Positions 43,256 to 51,481 of a stretch of 64,000 bases of DNA are shown piece after piece; the stretch's first letter is position 1; each line of letters begins with the position of its first letter. A program made the translations under genes and the position numbers. The notes under the pieces were generated by a model. That model ran no database searches. It worked only from the letters and a program-made list of their open reading frames with translations, and had not been told where the DNA came from. Origin of the DNA: Vibrio cortegadensis (GTDB lineage Bacteria > Pseudomonadota > Gammaproteobacteria > Enterobacterales > Vibrionaceae); contig NZ_AP025473.1 in assembly GCF_024347395.1 (NCBI RefSeq), forward strand, positions 558,001 to 622,000, given 5' to 3'.

Positions 43256-44701
43256 CTATGGAGTTGGTAAAATCAGAGTCACTTTCACGCCGGATTCAAT
43301 GTTTTCTACTCGTAGTTCACCTTTATGCAGCTTAGCTACTTGCTCTACAAAGTTGAGTCCCAATCCAGTGCTCTTAACGCCATTTTCACGAGCGAGAGAA
43401 TAAAAACGCTCAGTTAATCGGGGCATTGCATAGTCTGGAATGTGAGGGCCTGAGTTGAAAATAGAGAGTCGTATATTGCCCTTAGCCATCTCTGCTTTCC
43501 ACTCAATATGTCCTCCGGAGTAAGCGAAATCCAGCGCATTATCCATCAAGTTAAAAGTAGCTTGCTTAAGTAAAAAGGTGTCGCCAAGCACCACGAGGCT
43601 TTCATCAATCTTGATGTCCGCAGTGACCGCCTTACCACTCAAACGCGCATCCGCAGAGTCAACCACTTCGCTCACCATTTGGTGTATTAAAATCTGTTCG
43701 ACTTGTTCAAGCTCTGGACGTTTCTCAAGGCGCGCCAGTTCAAGTAACTTATCAATCAGTGATTGCATGCGATCACTTTCTCGTTCGATGTTGCCAGCGA
43801 ACCGAGCGATCTTCTCTTCAGGTAACGGCATCTGCAATATTTCGCTTGCACCTTTGATTGCAGATAGCGGGCTTTTTAACTCATGAGTCAGGGTCTGAAC
43901 GTACTCTTCGACATACTGTTTTCCGTCAAGTTGATTGCGCATTTTCTCTAGCGCATCACTGAGCGTTCCATATTCGTAAAAAATGCGAAATTTTGGCTTA
44001 GATACTTTTTCGCCTTCGCCCATTTTGGTCGCGTAAACTTCCAATTTATTCAATGCGGAGTGAATTCGCCAAGCAAACAAGGCTCCTGCAAGTAGCACTA
44101 AGCCGCTCATCCACACCATCCAAAACAGCACGTTACGTTTAGAAAGGTCGATAAATGGTTGCACTGAGCGATTGGACTTTGCCACTGTCACACTACCAAT
44201 GATTTCGCCGTTGTGGTAAATCGGCGCAGCGACATGCATCACGGTAGAGAGCGGATCATTCGGATCTTCAATGGTACTACGCGCACCATATTGACCGCGA
44301 AGCGTGAGATACACATCGTTCCATTGTGAGTAGTCTTTGCCGATGTCTTGCTCCCAAGAATCCGCAATTACAGTGCCTTGTTTATCCGTAATATAAATTC
44401 GATGGTTAATCGCTTTTTTCCCAATTTCCCAAATGCGTGCATGTGGTTTTCGTTGGCCATAAGCCGCTAAAAGTTGGGAAAAACGACTCTCTGATAATTT
44501 GCTATTGGCAACGTCCTCTTCTGCCAATACTGCAAGCAAGTTCGCCATATCAACTAGTGTTTCTTCGGTGGTTTGACGTACTGTCGGTTTAAGCTCTTGA
44601 ACAACGGTTTTACTCACCATATAAGCCGTCATTCCTACTAAGATAAAGTAGAGCAAAAACAGCCTTAACCCAAGCGGGATCCTTGGCCAGCGATTCATCA
44701 T
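43256..44701 (-). CDS. creC: Sensor histidine kinase CreC
   Basis: This membrane sensor phosphorylates CreB. It has an N-terminal helix, a periplasmic sensor with ITDKQGTVIADSWEQDIGKDYSQWNDVYLTLRG, and a second helix near residue 190. A HAMP-like linker precedes HisKA (TLTHELKSPLSAIKGA) and an ATPase domain (FNLMDNALDFAYSGG, STGLGLNFVEQVAKLHKG). It overlaps creB by four bases. Confidence 0.92.
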   Translation of the reverse strand: MMNRWPRIPLGLRLFLLYFILVGMTAYMVSKTVVQELKPTVRQTTEETLVDMANLLAVLAEEDVANSKLSESRFSQLLAAYGQRKPHARIWEIGKKAINHRIYITDKQGTVIADSWEQDIGKDYSQWNDVYLTLRGQYGARSTIEDPNDPLSTVMHVAAPIYHNGEIIGSVTVAKSNRSVQPFIDLSKRNVLFWMVWMSGLVLLAGALFAWRIHSALNKLEVYATKMGEGEKVSKPKFRIFYEYGTLSDALEKMRNQLDGKQYVEEYVQTLTHELKSPLSAIKGASEILQMPLPEEKIARFAGNIERESDRMQSLIDKLLELARLEKRPELEQVEQILIHQMVSEVVDSADARLSGKAVTADIKIDESLVVLGDTFLLKQATFNLMDNALDFAYSGGHIEWKAEMAKGNIRLSIFNSGPHIPDYAMPRLTERFYSLARENGVKSTGLGLNFVEQVAKLHKGELRVENIESGVKVTLILPTP

Positions 44702-45420
44702 TCTCCCTTAATACTGTAGAAGTAACCAAAGCCTCGTTTGGTACAAATTCGTTCAGACATCTCAAACGGCTTCAGCTTATGGCGAATGGCTTTGATGTGA
44801 GTATCGATATTTCGTTCGTAAGCTGCCTCTGGCGTCATATCTGCGGCAATCATTAACTGCTCTCGGCTCAATACATTAGAAGATATGGAAATAAGCTTAT
44901 CAAGGATCTTAAACTCAACGGCAGTAAGACCAAGCATTTTGCCTCCAACACCGTAATCAAAGTTGTGTGCGACTAAATCATGGGTTGGTTGAAGTTTCAC
45001 AAAGGCTGGACTTCGTTCTGGTTTTGGCTCTGGGCTTAATTCAGCCATAGGCGCTTTAGCTTTGATTCGAAGTTTGATGCGAGCTAGCATTTCGCGAGGG
45101 CTAAATGGCTTAGTCACGTAGTCGTCAGCTCCAATTTCCAAGCCAACGACACGGTCAATTTCATCACTCCTAGCGGTTAGAAAGATAATCGGAATGTCAG
45201 AAAATTCTCGGATAGTTTTGCACAGTTCAAAGCCGTTACCATCAGGCAATCCGACATCTAGCACGAGTAGAAGTGCTGAGTGTTTTTGCAAAAAAGCCAA
45301 GCCTTCTCCTGCCGTTGTAAACCACTCCACGTGGTAGCCATCCATCTCTAAAACATGAATCAAGTTGTCTGCAATGGCAGATTCATCTTCAATAATGATG
45401 ACTGGCGATTGGTCGTTCAA
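44698..45420 (-). CDS. creB: Response regulator CreB
   Basis: This is an OmpR-type regulator. The receiver domain contains the phospho-acceptor Asp in LLVLDVGLPDGNGFELC and Lys in DDYVTKPFSPREMLARI. The C-terminal winged helix (GLTAVEFKILDKLIS, AYERNIDTHIKAIRHKL, ICTKRGFGYFYS) binds DNA. It is first in the creBCD-DUF2809 operon. Confidence 0.92.
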   Translation of the reverse strand: MNDQSPVIIIEDESAIADNLIHVLEMDGYHVEWFTTAGEGLAFLQKHSALLLVLDVGLPDGNGFELCKTIREFSDIPIIFLTARSDEIDRVVGLEIGADDYVTKPFSPREMLARIKLRIKAKAPMAELSPEPKPERSPAFVKLQPTHDLVAHNFDYGVGGKMLGLTAVEFKILDKLISISSNVLSREQLMIAADMTPEAAYERNIDTHIKAIRHKLKPFEMSERICTKRGFGYFYSIKGE

Positions 45421-45732
45421 TGTTTTAACCTCGTTGATGATGTTTGTTCTGTTGCTTGGTTACCCACTACTTTGGCGCAAAGGCTATCGGATTGATACTG
45501 AAAAGGCCAAATTCGAGAGTAATCTAGGTGATTGATGCAAAAATCACCTCTGGATTCAACGTTACGGTTCCCATATTTAATCGACTAGCTCAATGATCGA
45601 TAATGCATTCAATTGGAAACATCTCCTCCGTTATAGACTGTATTTGGAACGTTGCCGCTAAGAGTGACTCTCAACATACCGCGCCGAATAAAATTATTGC
45701 TTTTGATAATTATCTATTTTAGTTTAGAAATT
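45421..45732. other. Upstream region between creB and cysS leader
   Basis: This 312-bp AT-rich region holds the divergent promoters of the cre operon and the cysS leader. A GATAAT element near 45705 is a possible -10 box for the leader transcript. No confident -35 or Cre tag repeat was recognised. Confidence 0.35.
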
Positions 45733-45819
45733 ATGACGCTGATAACTGCTTTCACTCACCTTCTATGTTGTTGCTGTAAATACCTTATTTACGGCCGTTT
45801 TCGTGTAGCTATTACATAG
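45733..45819 (+). CDS. Cysteine-rich leader peptide of cysS attenuator
   Basis: This 28-codon ORF has four consecutive Cys codons (TGT TGT TGC TGT, 45766-45777, residues 12-15). It ends 75 bases before cysS and just upstream of an intrinsic terminator. Runs of the cognate codon ahead of a terminator are the hallmark of ribosome-mediated attenuation, and the downstream gene charges tRNA-Cys. The ribosome site is weak (AGAAATT before ATG), which is the main doubt. Segment 45791-45798 (ACGGCCGT), 13 bases after the last Cys codon, can pair with the terminator 5' arm. Confidence 0.72.
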   Translation: MTLITAFTHLLCCCCKYLIYGRFRVAIT

Positions 45820-45841
45820 CAAACCTATCGCACTATTACCT

Positions 45842-45873
45842 AGGCCGTTGATGTTTACATCCACGGCCTTTTT
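45842..45873 (+). terminator. Intrinsic terminator / attenuator before cysS
   Basis: AGGCCGTTGATG pairs with CATCCACGGCCT (one T-C mismatch) around TTTA, followed by TTTTT, only 22 bases before the cysS start. The 5' arm GGCCGT (45843-45848) is also complementary to ACGGCC at 45791-45796, giving a competing antiterminator. Confidence 0.82.
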
Positions 45874-45894
45874 GTATTTATAAGGATATGATTT

Positions 45895-47268
45895 ATGACC
45901 CAACCAACACTCCAACTCTTCAATACTCTGAATAGAACATTGAGTCCGTTCGATACAATTCAATCAAATAAGGTTGGGCTTTATGCATGTGGTCCGACAG
46001 TCTATGACTACGCACATGTCGGTAATCTACGGACCTATTTATTCGTTGATGTCTTAAAGCGTGTGCTACAAATCAACGGGTATCAGGTTAATCATGTAAT
46101 GAATATAACCGATGTCGGCCACTTGGTTTCAGATGGTGACAGTGGTGAAGATAAGATGGAAAAAGGCGCACGCACACAGAAAAAATCAGCTTGGGATATC
46201 GCCACATTTTTTGAAGATGCATTTTTTATAGATCTTAAACTGCTTAATATTCTTCAGCCTTCGACCACTTGCCGAGCTACCGATCATATCCAAGAGCAAA
46301 TCTCGTTTATTCAGTCACTCGAAGCGAAAGGCTATACCTACCAAACCAGCGATGGTATTTACTTTGACACAGATAAATTGCCCGATTATGGAAAGCTTGC
46401 ACGACTAGATAAGCACGGTTTGGAAGCGGGTATTCGCGTTGATATGGCAGAGAAAAAGCACCCAACAGATTTTGCGTTATGGAAATTTAGTAACCAACAG
46501 AAACGACAAATGGAGTGGCTAAGCCCATGGGGAAAAGGCTTTCCTGGGTGGCATATTGAATGTTCAGCGATGGCAGAGAAGTATTTAGGAGAAACCTTCG
46601 ATATACATGTCGGTGGTGAAGATCATATTCCTGTTCACCACACTAATGAAATAGCTCAATGCCAAGCTAAAAATGGACATGTACAAGCAAACTATTGGTT
46701 GCATGGTTACTTTTTAAATATTAACAATGAGAAAATATCTAAGTCTGGCTTTACATTGCGTTTAAAAAGCTTAATCGACAAAGGTTATGATCCTCTGGCT
46801 TATCGTTATTTAACCTTAACCAGTCACTATCGTAGCCAGCTCAGCTTTTCCTGGGAAGGATTGGCTGGCGCACAAAAGGCCCTCCGTCGATTAAGAGAGA
46901 AAATTATAGATATGCCTGACGGTGGTCGCGTCGACAACCAGTTCAAAGCTGAATTCTTTGCACGTATCAACCGTGATTTAAACATGCCACAGGCATTAGC
47001 CTTAGTATGGAAAGTTCTTGATAGCGCAATGGAACCAGCCAATAAAAAAGCGACGTTACTCTATTTTGATCAAATATTTGGTTTAGAACTTGATAAGGTA
47101 GAGCAAATAACAATCCCCACGCAAGTTCAAGACCTCGTTGAACAACGCCAACGTATGAAACAGCAAGGTCGATATGATGAAGCTGATACAATTCGCAAGA
47201 AAATTATAGGCTTGGGATATCAAGTTAACGACACTGCTAACCAGTCGAGTGTCGTTAAGCCACTCTAA
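45895..47268 (+). CDS. cysS: Cysteine--tRNA ligase (divergent copy)
   Basis: It attaches cysteine to tRNA-Cys. This class I synthetase has zinc ligand C32 in YACGPTVY, the HIGH-box variant HVGN (41-44), GWHIECSAM with a further zinc Cys, HVGGEDHIPVHHTNE, and KISKS (280-284). The last two differ from the usual gammaproteobacterial CysS, which reads GGGxDLxFPHHENE at the zinc site. That suggests a paralogue of foreign origin, with the housekeeping copy elsewhere (inference). An AAGGATATG ribosome site lies upstream. Expression is probably controlled by the leader-peptide attenuator. Confidence 0.9.
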   Translation: MTQPTLQLFNTLNRTLSPFDTIQSNKVGLYACGPTVYDYAHVGNLRTYLFVDVLKRVLQINGYQVNHVMNITDVGHLVSDGDSGEDKMEKGARTQKKSAWDIATFFEDAFFIDLKLLNILQPSTTCRATDHIQEQISFIQSLEAKGYTYQTSDGIYFDTDKLPDYGKLARLDKHGLEAGIRVDMAEKKHPTDFALWKFSNQQKRQMEWLSPWGKGFPGWHIECSAMAEKYLGETFDIHVGGEDHIPVHHTNEIAQCQAKNGHVQANYWLHGYFLNINNEKISKSGFTLRLKSLIDKGYDPLAYRYLTLTSHYRSQLSFSWEGLAGAQKALRRLREKIIDMPDGGRVDNQFKAEFFARINRDLNMPQALALVWKVLDSAMEPANKKATLLYFDQIFGLELDKVEQITIPTQVQDLVEQRQRMKQQGRYDEADTIRKKIIGLGYQVNDTANQSSVVKPL

Positions 47269-47303
47269 ATAAATACAACTCAGTGTATTTTACTCACTGT
47301 TAG

Positions 47304-47331
47304 AACAAGAGGCTAGCAACGGCCTCTTGTT
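47304..47331. terminator. Hairpin between cysS and convergent hypothetical gene
   Basis: AACAAGAGGC and GCCTCTTGTT form a 10-bp stem reaching the stop codon of the minus-strand gene. No T tract follows on either strand, so efficiency is uncertain. Confidence 0.45.
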
Positions 47332-47668
47332 ATGGATTTACCTGTTGCTTATTGATTTTTAGCCAAAAAATCTCTTGGCAATGGTTTGTGAAGGTCTTTC
47401 TTATGGGGCGTACCTTAGTGCTTTTTGAGTCTGAAATTACCTCATATGAAATCCAACACTCCGGACATGTTTGTTCCGTCGTTTCAAAGAGCTCTGACTC
47501 AGTGCAATGCTTTATTATGACTCCGTTTGAAAAATGAAATAGCGACTCTACACAATCAACGGCTATGTCCTGATCTTTATAAGATTTGTCGATTGATTCA
47601 TGACTTACCAGTTTTAATCCCGTCATTTCACCTTTTATCGCGGCAATATACGTAAAAAGATTATTCAT
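47330..47668 (-). CDS. Hypothetical protein, Cys-containing
   Basis: A protein of about 112 residues with no recognised family. It is soluble-looking, with a CPEC pair in TEQTCPECWISYEVIS that could bind metal. The ATG at 47668 (MNNLFTYIAAIKGEM) has GGAAA at good distance and is preferred over an ATG 15 bases upstream. It faces cysS and follows a methyltransferase gene. Confidence 0.5.
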   Translation of the reverse strand: MNNLFTYIAAIKGEMTGLKLVSHESIDKSYKDQDIAVDCVESLFHFSNGVIIKHCTESELFETTEQTCPECWISYEVISDSKSTKVRPIRKTFTNHCQEIFWLKINKQQVNP

Positions 47669-47718
47669 ACGACAAGTTTCCATTATTTTTAATACTAAAC
47701 GACACTTATGGTTATTTG

Positions 47719-48504
47719 TTAACTGTACTTACGTGCGATAACCAAACCGTGGTTACTCGAACCTAGAAGTGATGGTTCAGAACACACCAATAGATGATGC
47801 TGCAACCAAGCTTGGTATTGTTGTTCTGATAATGAATTGATTTCAGAACCGATGTAACGTCCAAAGCCATCTGTCGCCACATGCTTTTCTATACAGAACC
47901 CTTCGGATTTAGTTAAGTTTTCGATTTCAGAAGGTTTTGCAAAATATCCTGTTCTAAAGAATGCATCGACATCTTTCGATGTAACTAATCCCGTTTCGTT
48001 CAATTCACTAAGTATTTGTGGTGAAATCAAAGTACTCGACATTTTAGCAAGCAGTCCGGCTACAAAGAAACGGCTGATATAAGCGACTGCGACAACACCA
48101 TTTGGCTTAAGAATTCTATGAGCTTCTCTTATTACAGCTTGTCGTTCGCTTTCTTCTTGTATGTGGTACAGGGGCCCAAGAATTAACACCATATCTTGAG
48201 AGCTGTCTGGAACAAAAGAAACATCCGTTGCATTTGCTTCATATACGTTCAGCTCAACATTTTGAACAACGGCATTTTGTTTTAGTTGTGCAACCAATTC
48301 CGGAACGAGCTCGACTGCGGTTACATCTAAGCCTTTTTGGGCATAAAAAATGGAATAGCGACCCGTTGCAGCACCAAACTCGGTAAGCGTTTCGGCTGAG
48401 TGAGTAAATAATTCTAGTTGGTTGATGGTGGTATCAAATTCAATGCGAGTAATGTTTTGACAAACGAGACGCTGCTCTTCATCAAAATTCGCATAGTAAT
48501 CCAT
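47719..48504 (-). CDS. Class I SAM-dependent methyltransferase
   Basis: The Rossmann-type methyltransferase core has motif I LTEFGAATGRYSIFYA, motif II near VTAVELVPEL, and an LILGPLYHI segment followed by AHRILKPNGVVAVAYIS. The substrate is unknown. ATG 48504 has AGAGGA five bases upstream; a GTG 15 bases earlier lacks one. It appears monocistronic. Confidence 0.82.
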   Translation of the reverse strand: MDYYANFDEEQRLVCQNITRIEFDTTINQLELFTHSAETLTEFGAATGRYSIFYAQKGLDVTAVELVPELVAQLKQNAVVQNVELNVYEANATDVSFVPDSSQDMVLILGPLYHIQEESERQAVIREAHRILKPNGVVAVAYISRFFVAGLLAKMSSTLISPQILSELNETGLVTSKDVDAFFRTGYFAKPSEIENLTKSEGFCIEKHVATDGFGRYIGSEINSLSEQQYQAWLQHHLLVCSEPSLLGSSNHGLVIARKYS

Positions 48505-48519
48505 ATATTCCTCTTGCAC

Positions 48520-48845
48520 TGTTATCTCCCATGCAGTTTGAAGTGTATTGCCAAGAGTTCCGTATACTAAGAATGTACCTAGTTTGAATGCTAATTTCTT
48601 GGAAAATAATAAGTTAACAGGTTAGCGGGGCTACGCAACCACTTTAGCATGGAGTTACTGTGCAAGAAGTTAGCTAAGACTTGAACAAACGGTCTAAGAT
48701 GCGGGGGAGTACATGAAACAAAGCGGCCGCGATAGATAGCATCGTGATTGGGAGCTAATGAAGAGGAACTCAAGCCATCGACCATATCAGGAGAGTAAGG
48801 GCTTGATAAGTGATAGATACACGTGATCGTGGGCTATCCTATTAT
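48520..48845. other. Unexplained purine-rich, structured intergenic region
   Basis: This stretch of about 326 bp has no convincing protein gene. Its composition (GCGGGGCTACGC, GATGCGGGGGAG, AGCGGCCGCGATAG) is richer in G than the surroundings. It contains paired segments, for example TCAAGCC with GGCTTGA spanning about 48771-48810 and CGAT/ATCG around 48730. It could be a decayed structured element such as a group II intron fragment, or a small RNA locus. This is a guess. Confidence 0.3.
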
Positions 48846-50498
48846 CTACATATCCCGATAATTAGGCCCGCCTCCGCCTTCTGGAGGTTGCCAGCTAATG
48901 TTTTTCGATGGGTCTTTTATATCGCAAGTTTTACAGTGTAAACAGTTGGCAGGGTTGATTTGAAATCGCTTTTCATTGTCCGTAATGACCACTTCATATA
49001 CCCCGGCAGGGCAGTAACGCTGGCTAGGTTCATCAAATCGAGATAAATGGTTTTGAATAGGAATGGTCGAGTCGTTCAACAAGAGGTGGCAAGGTTGATT
49101 TTCTTCATGTTGAGTCGATGATAGGTAGACAGACGACGCTCGATCAAAGCTTAATACTCCATCAGGTTTCGGGTAAGTGATTGGCGGGCACTGGCTAAGT
49201 TCTTTTAGGTGAAGGTGATCCGCCTTTCTGTCATGAATCACCCAAGGTTCAGGTTGGTTAAATAGAGGGATCCATACATTGTGCTCAAGAGTAATCAGCG
49301 CTCCACCGAGTAGGTTGCCGTACTTGTGAATAGCGGCGCTGAAGCTGCGAGTATCTTCGAGTTCTTGATAGAGCCAAGAAGCTTTAAACTGAGTATCGTA
49401 ATCAGGCTCAAGTGGTTGATCATTCACATTTTCTAAAGCGTTAAAAATCGCTTCTGCCGCCAACATCCCAGATTTCATGGCGGTATGGCACCCTTTAATT
49501 TTGGCCACATTGAGTGTGCCAGCATCGCATCCAATCAATAAACCACCAGGAAATTGCTGTTTCGGGAGGGAAGAAAACCCACCTTTTGCAATCGCTCTCG
49601 CGCCATAAGAAATACGACTACCGCCTCTGAGATGCTGACTAAAAACAGGATGGTGTTTAAGTCTTTGAAACTCCTCGAAAGGGTCTAAATATGGATTGCT
49701 GTAATTGAGGTCGACAATCAATCCCACCGCGACTTTGTTGTTTTCTAAATGGTAAAGAAATCCGCCACCAGAGCTGTCTGATTCGCTTAATGGCCAACCA
49801 ATACTATGGATGACATCTCCTGCTTTAGTTTCGGAACTAGGCACTTCCCATATCTCTTTGAGCCCAAGCGCATAATGCTGCGGTTGTTTATCTGCATCAA
49901 GTCGATACTTACTCATGAGCTGTTTGCCCAAGTGACCACGCGCCCCTTCAGCAAAAATAGTGTATTTGGCTTTTAGCTCAATTCCCGCTTCAAAATTAGC
50001 TTTAGGTTCACCATGTCTGTCTCGTCCCATGTCGGAGGTTTTGATGCCTGTCACTGTGCCATTGTCATCGTAATTGATGGAAGTGGCCGCGAAGCCGGGG
50101 AAGATTTCGACACCGAGTGTTTCAGCTTGTTGTGCTAACCAACGGCATAAGTTCGATAAACTGATCACGTAGTTTTCGTCATTGTTGTGCATGGGGTTTG
50201 GGGTCAGCACCCGAGGTACTGTTAGGTGGTTATGTTGAGTGGTGAGGTAGACAAACTTATCGTTATTTACGGGGGTTGAGATAGGAGTATCCATGCTCTG
50301 CCATTCAGGGAATAGCTCATCTAGCGCGCTCGTTTCAAACAGAGCTCCAGAGAGAATGTGAGCACCAACTTCCGCCCCTTTTTCCACTACGCAGATGGAT
50401 ATTGGAGATCGGTTTTCCAATTGGGTTAATTGCGCGAGTTTGCAAGCGGCCGCTAAGCCTGATGGGCCTGCACCGACAATTACTACGTCAAATTCCAT
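48846..50498 (-). CDS. Electron transfer flavoprotein-ubiquinone oxidoreductase
   Basis: It passes electrons from reduced ETF to the quinone pool. The FAD dinucleotide fold at the start (FDVVIVGAGPSGLAAACKLAQ), GCDAGTLNVAKIKGCHTAMKSGMLAAEAIF and the C-terminal [4Fe-4S] Cys set (CPAGVYEV, NCLHCKTCDIKDP) with the family ending WQPPEGGGGPNY are all present. The start at 50498 (MEFDVV) places the FAD motif correctly; in-frame starts up to 30 bases upstream exist. It is divergent from etfBA, its electron donor. Confidence 0.92.
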   Translation of the reverse strand: MEFDVVIVGAGPSGLAAACKLAQLTQLENRSPISICVVEKGAEVGAHILSGALFETSALDELFPEWQSMDTPISTPVNNDKFVYLTTQHNHLTVPRVLTPNPMHNNDENYVISLSNLCRWLAQQAETLGVEIFPGFAATSINYDDNGTVTGIKTSDMGRDRHGEPKANFEAGIELKAKYTIFAEGARGHLGKQLMSKYRLDADKQPQHYALGLKEIWEVPSSETKAGDVIHSIGWPLSESDSSGGGFLYHLENNKVAVGLIVDLNYSNPYLDPFEEFQRLKHHPVFSQHLRGGSRISYGARAIAKGGFSSLPKQQFPGGLLIGCDAGTLNVAKIKGCHTAMKSGMLAAEAIFNALENVNDQPLEPDYDTQFKASWLYQELEDTRSFSAAIHKYGNLLGGALITLEHNVWIPLFNQPEPWVIHDRKADHLHLKELSQCPPITYPKPDGVLSFDRASSVYLSSTQHEENQPCHLLLNDSTIPIQNHLSRFDEPSQRYCPAGVYEVVITDNEKRFQINPANCLHCKTCDIKDPSKNISWQPPEGGGGPNYRDM

Positions 50499-50651
50499 GC
50501 ACTCTCTGTCCATACGCTCACTGCCCATACGATAGCCCTGCTGTATTACGCTGACTTACCATTAAATATAGTCCAGTTGACGTAAACGTAAACTTTACTA
50601 AGCTCAAAAGTAAGGCAGACATGAGTAGCGCTCATTGATAAGGATGGCATT

Positions 50652-51431
50652 GTGAAAGTATTAGTCGCAATCAAACGAGTGATCGATCCCTATGTCAAAA
50701 TTAGGGTTAAAAGTGATGGTTCAGCCGTTGAAAACAGTAACGTAAAAATGACGATGAATCCGTTTTGTGAAATCGCGGTTGAAGAGGCTGTGAGGTTGAA
50801 AGAAACGGGATATGTGGATGAAGTTATTGTGGTGTCTGCGGGTGATCATGGTTGTCAGGAGCAGTTGCGTACGGCGCTGGCTTTAGGGGCCGATCGCGCT
50901 ATTCATATTGATTTCATCACACCTCCTGAGCCTCTTACCGTTGCCAAACTTTTGAAAGCGGTGATGCAGCAGGAATCAATGCTCGACGAGGCAGGGTTGG
51001 TGCTACTTGGTAAGCAATCGATTGATACTGACAACAATCAAGTGGCACAAATGTTGGCGGCTCTGACTCAGCGTCCGCAAGGAACATTTGCTTCGCAGTT
51101 GAAAATCGTTGCTGATGAGGATGGTAATAAGAGCAGCGTAGAAGTCACTCGTGAAATTGATGGTGGTCTGGAAACGTTGAAGTTGGCGCTTCCTGCGATT
51201 ATCAGTACCGATTTGCGCCTTAATGAACCTCGTTATGCCTCCTTACCAAATATAATGAAAGCCAAACGAAAGCCATTAGAAGTGTTAACGGCAAGTGCGC
51301 TAGGGGTTGAAGAGGTGAAACACCAAGAGATACTTGAAGTGATGCCGCCAGCAGAGCGAAAAGCCGGAGTCATAGTGCAAAACGTGACAGAGCTGGTGGA
51401 TAAACTGAAGAGTGAAGCCAAAGTCATTTAG
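50652..51431 (+). CDS. etfB: Electron transfer flavoprotein beta subunit
   Basis: This is the small ETF subunit, which binds AMP and accepts electrons from acyl-CoA dehydrogenases. Visible features: MKVLVAIKRVIDPYVKIRVK, MNPFCEIAVEEAVRLKE, LRTALALGADRAIHI, LLGKQSIDTDNNQVAQMLAAL, and the recognition-loop-like LRLNEPRYASLPNIMKAKRKPLE. The start is a GTG with AAGGATGG upstream. It lies 50 bp before etfA. Confidence 0.93.
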   Translation: MKVLVAIKRVIDPYVKIRVKSDGSAVENSNVKMTMNPFCEIAVEEAVRLKETGYVDEVIVVSAGDHGCQEQLRTALALGADRAIHIDFITPPEPLTVAKLLKAVMQQESMLDEAGLVLLGKQSIDTDNNQVAQMLAALTQRPQGTFASQLKIVADEDGNKSSVEVTREIDGGLETLKLALPAIISTDLRLNEPRYASLPNIMKAKRKPLEVLTASALGVEEVKHQEILEVMPPAERKAGVIVQNVTELVDKLKSEAKVI

Positions 51432-51481
51432 CGTAGTGGTAAGAGGTACGCATTGTTCGGGTAGGGATGAGGAGTAAACAC

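Noticed and set aside
45763..45963. Minus-strand frame across the cysS leader
   Set aside because: It reads through the attenuator stem and the cysS start in antisense; no protein-like pattern or start signal.
48591..48785. Minus-strand frame of 64 codons in the structured intergenic stretch
   Set aside because: No recognised motif or ribosome site; more likely antisense to a structured element. Kept only as a region of interest.
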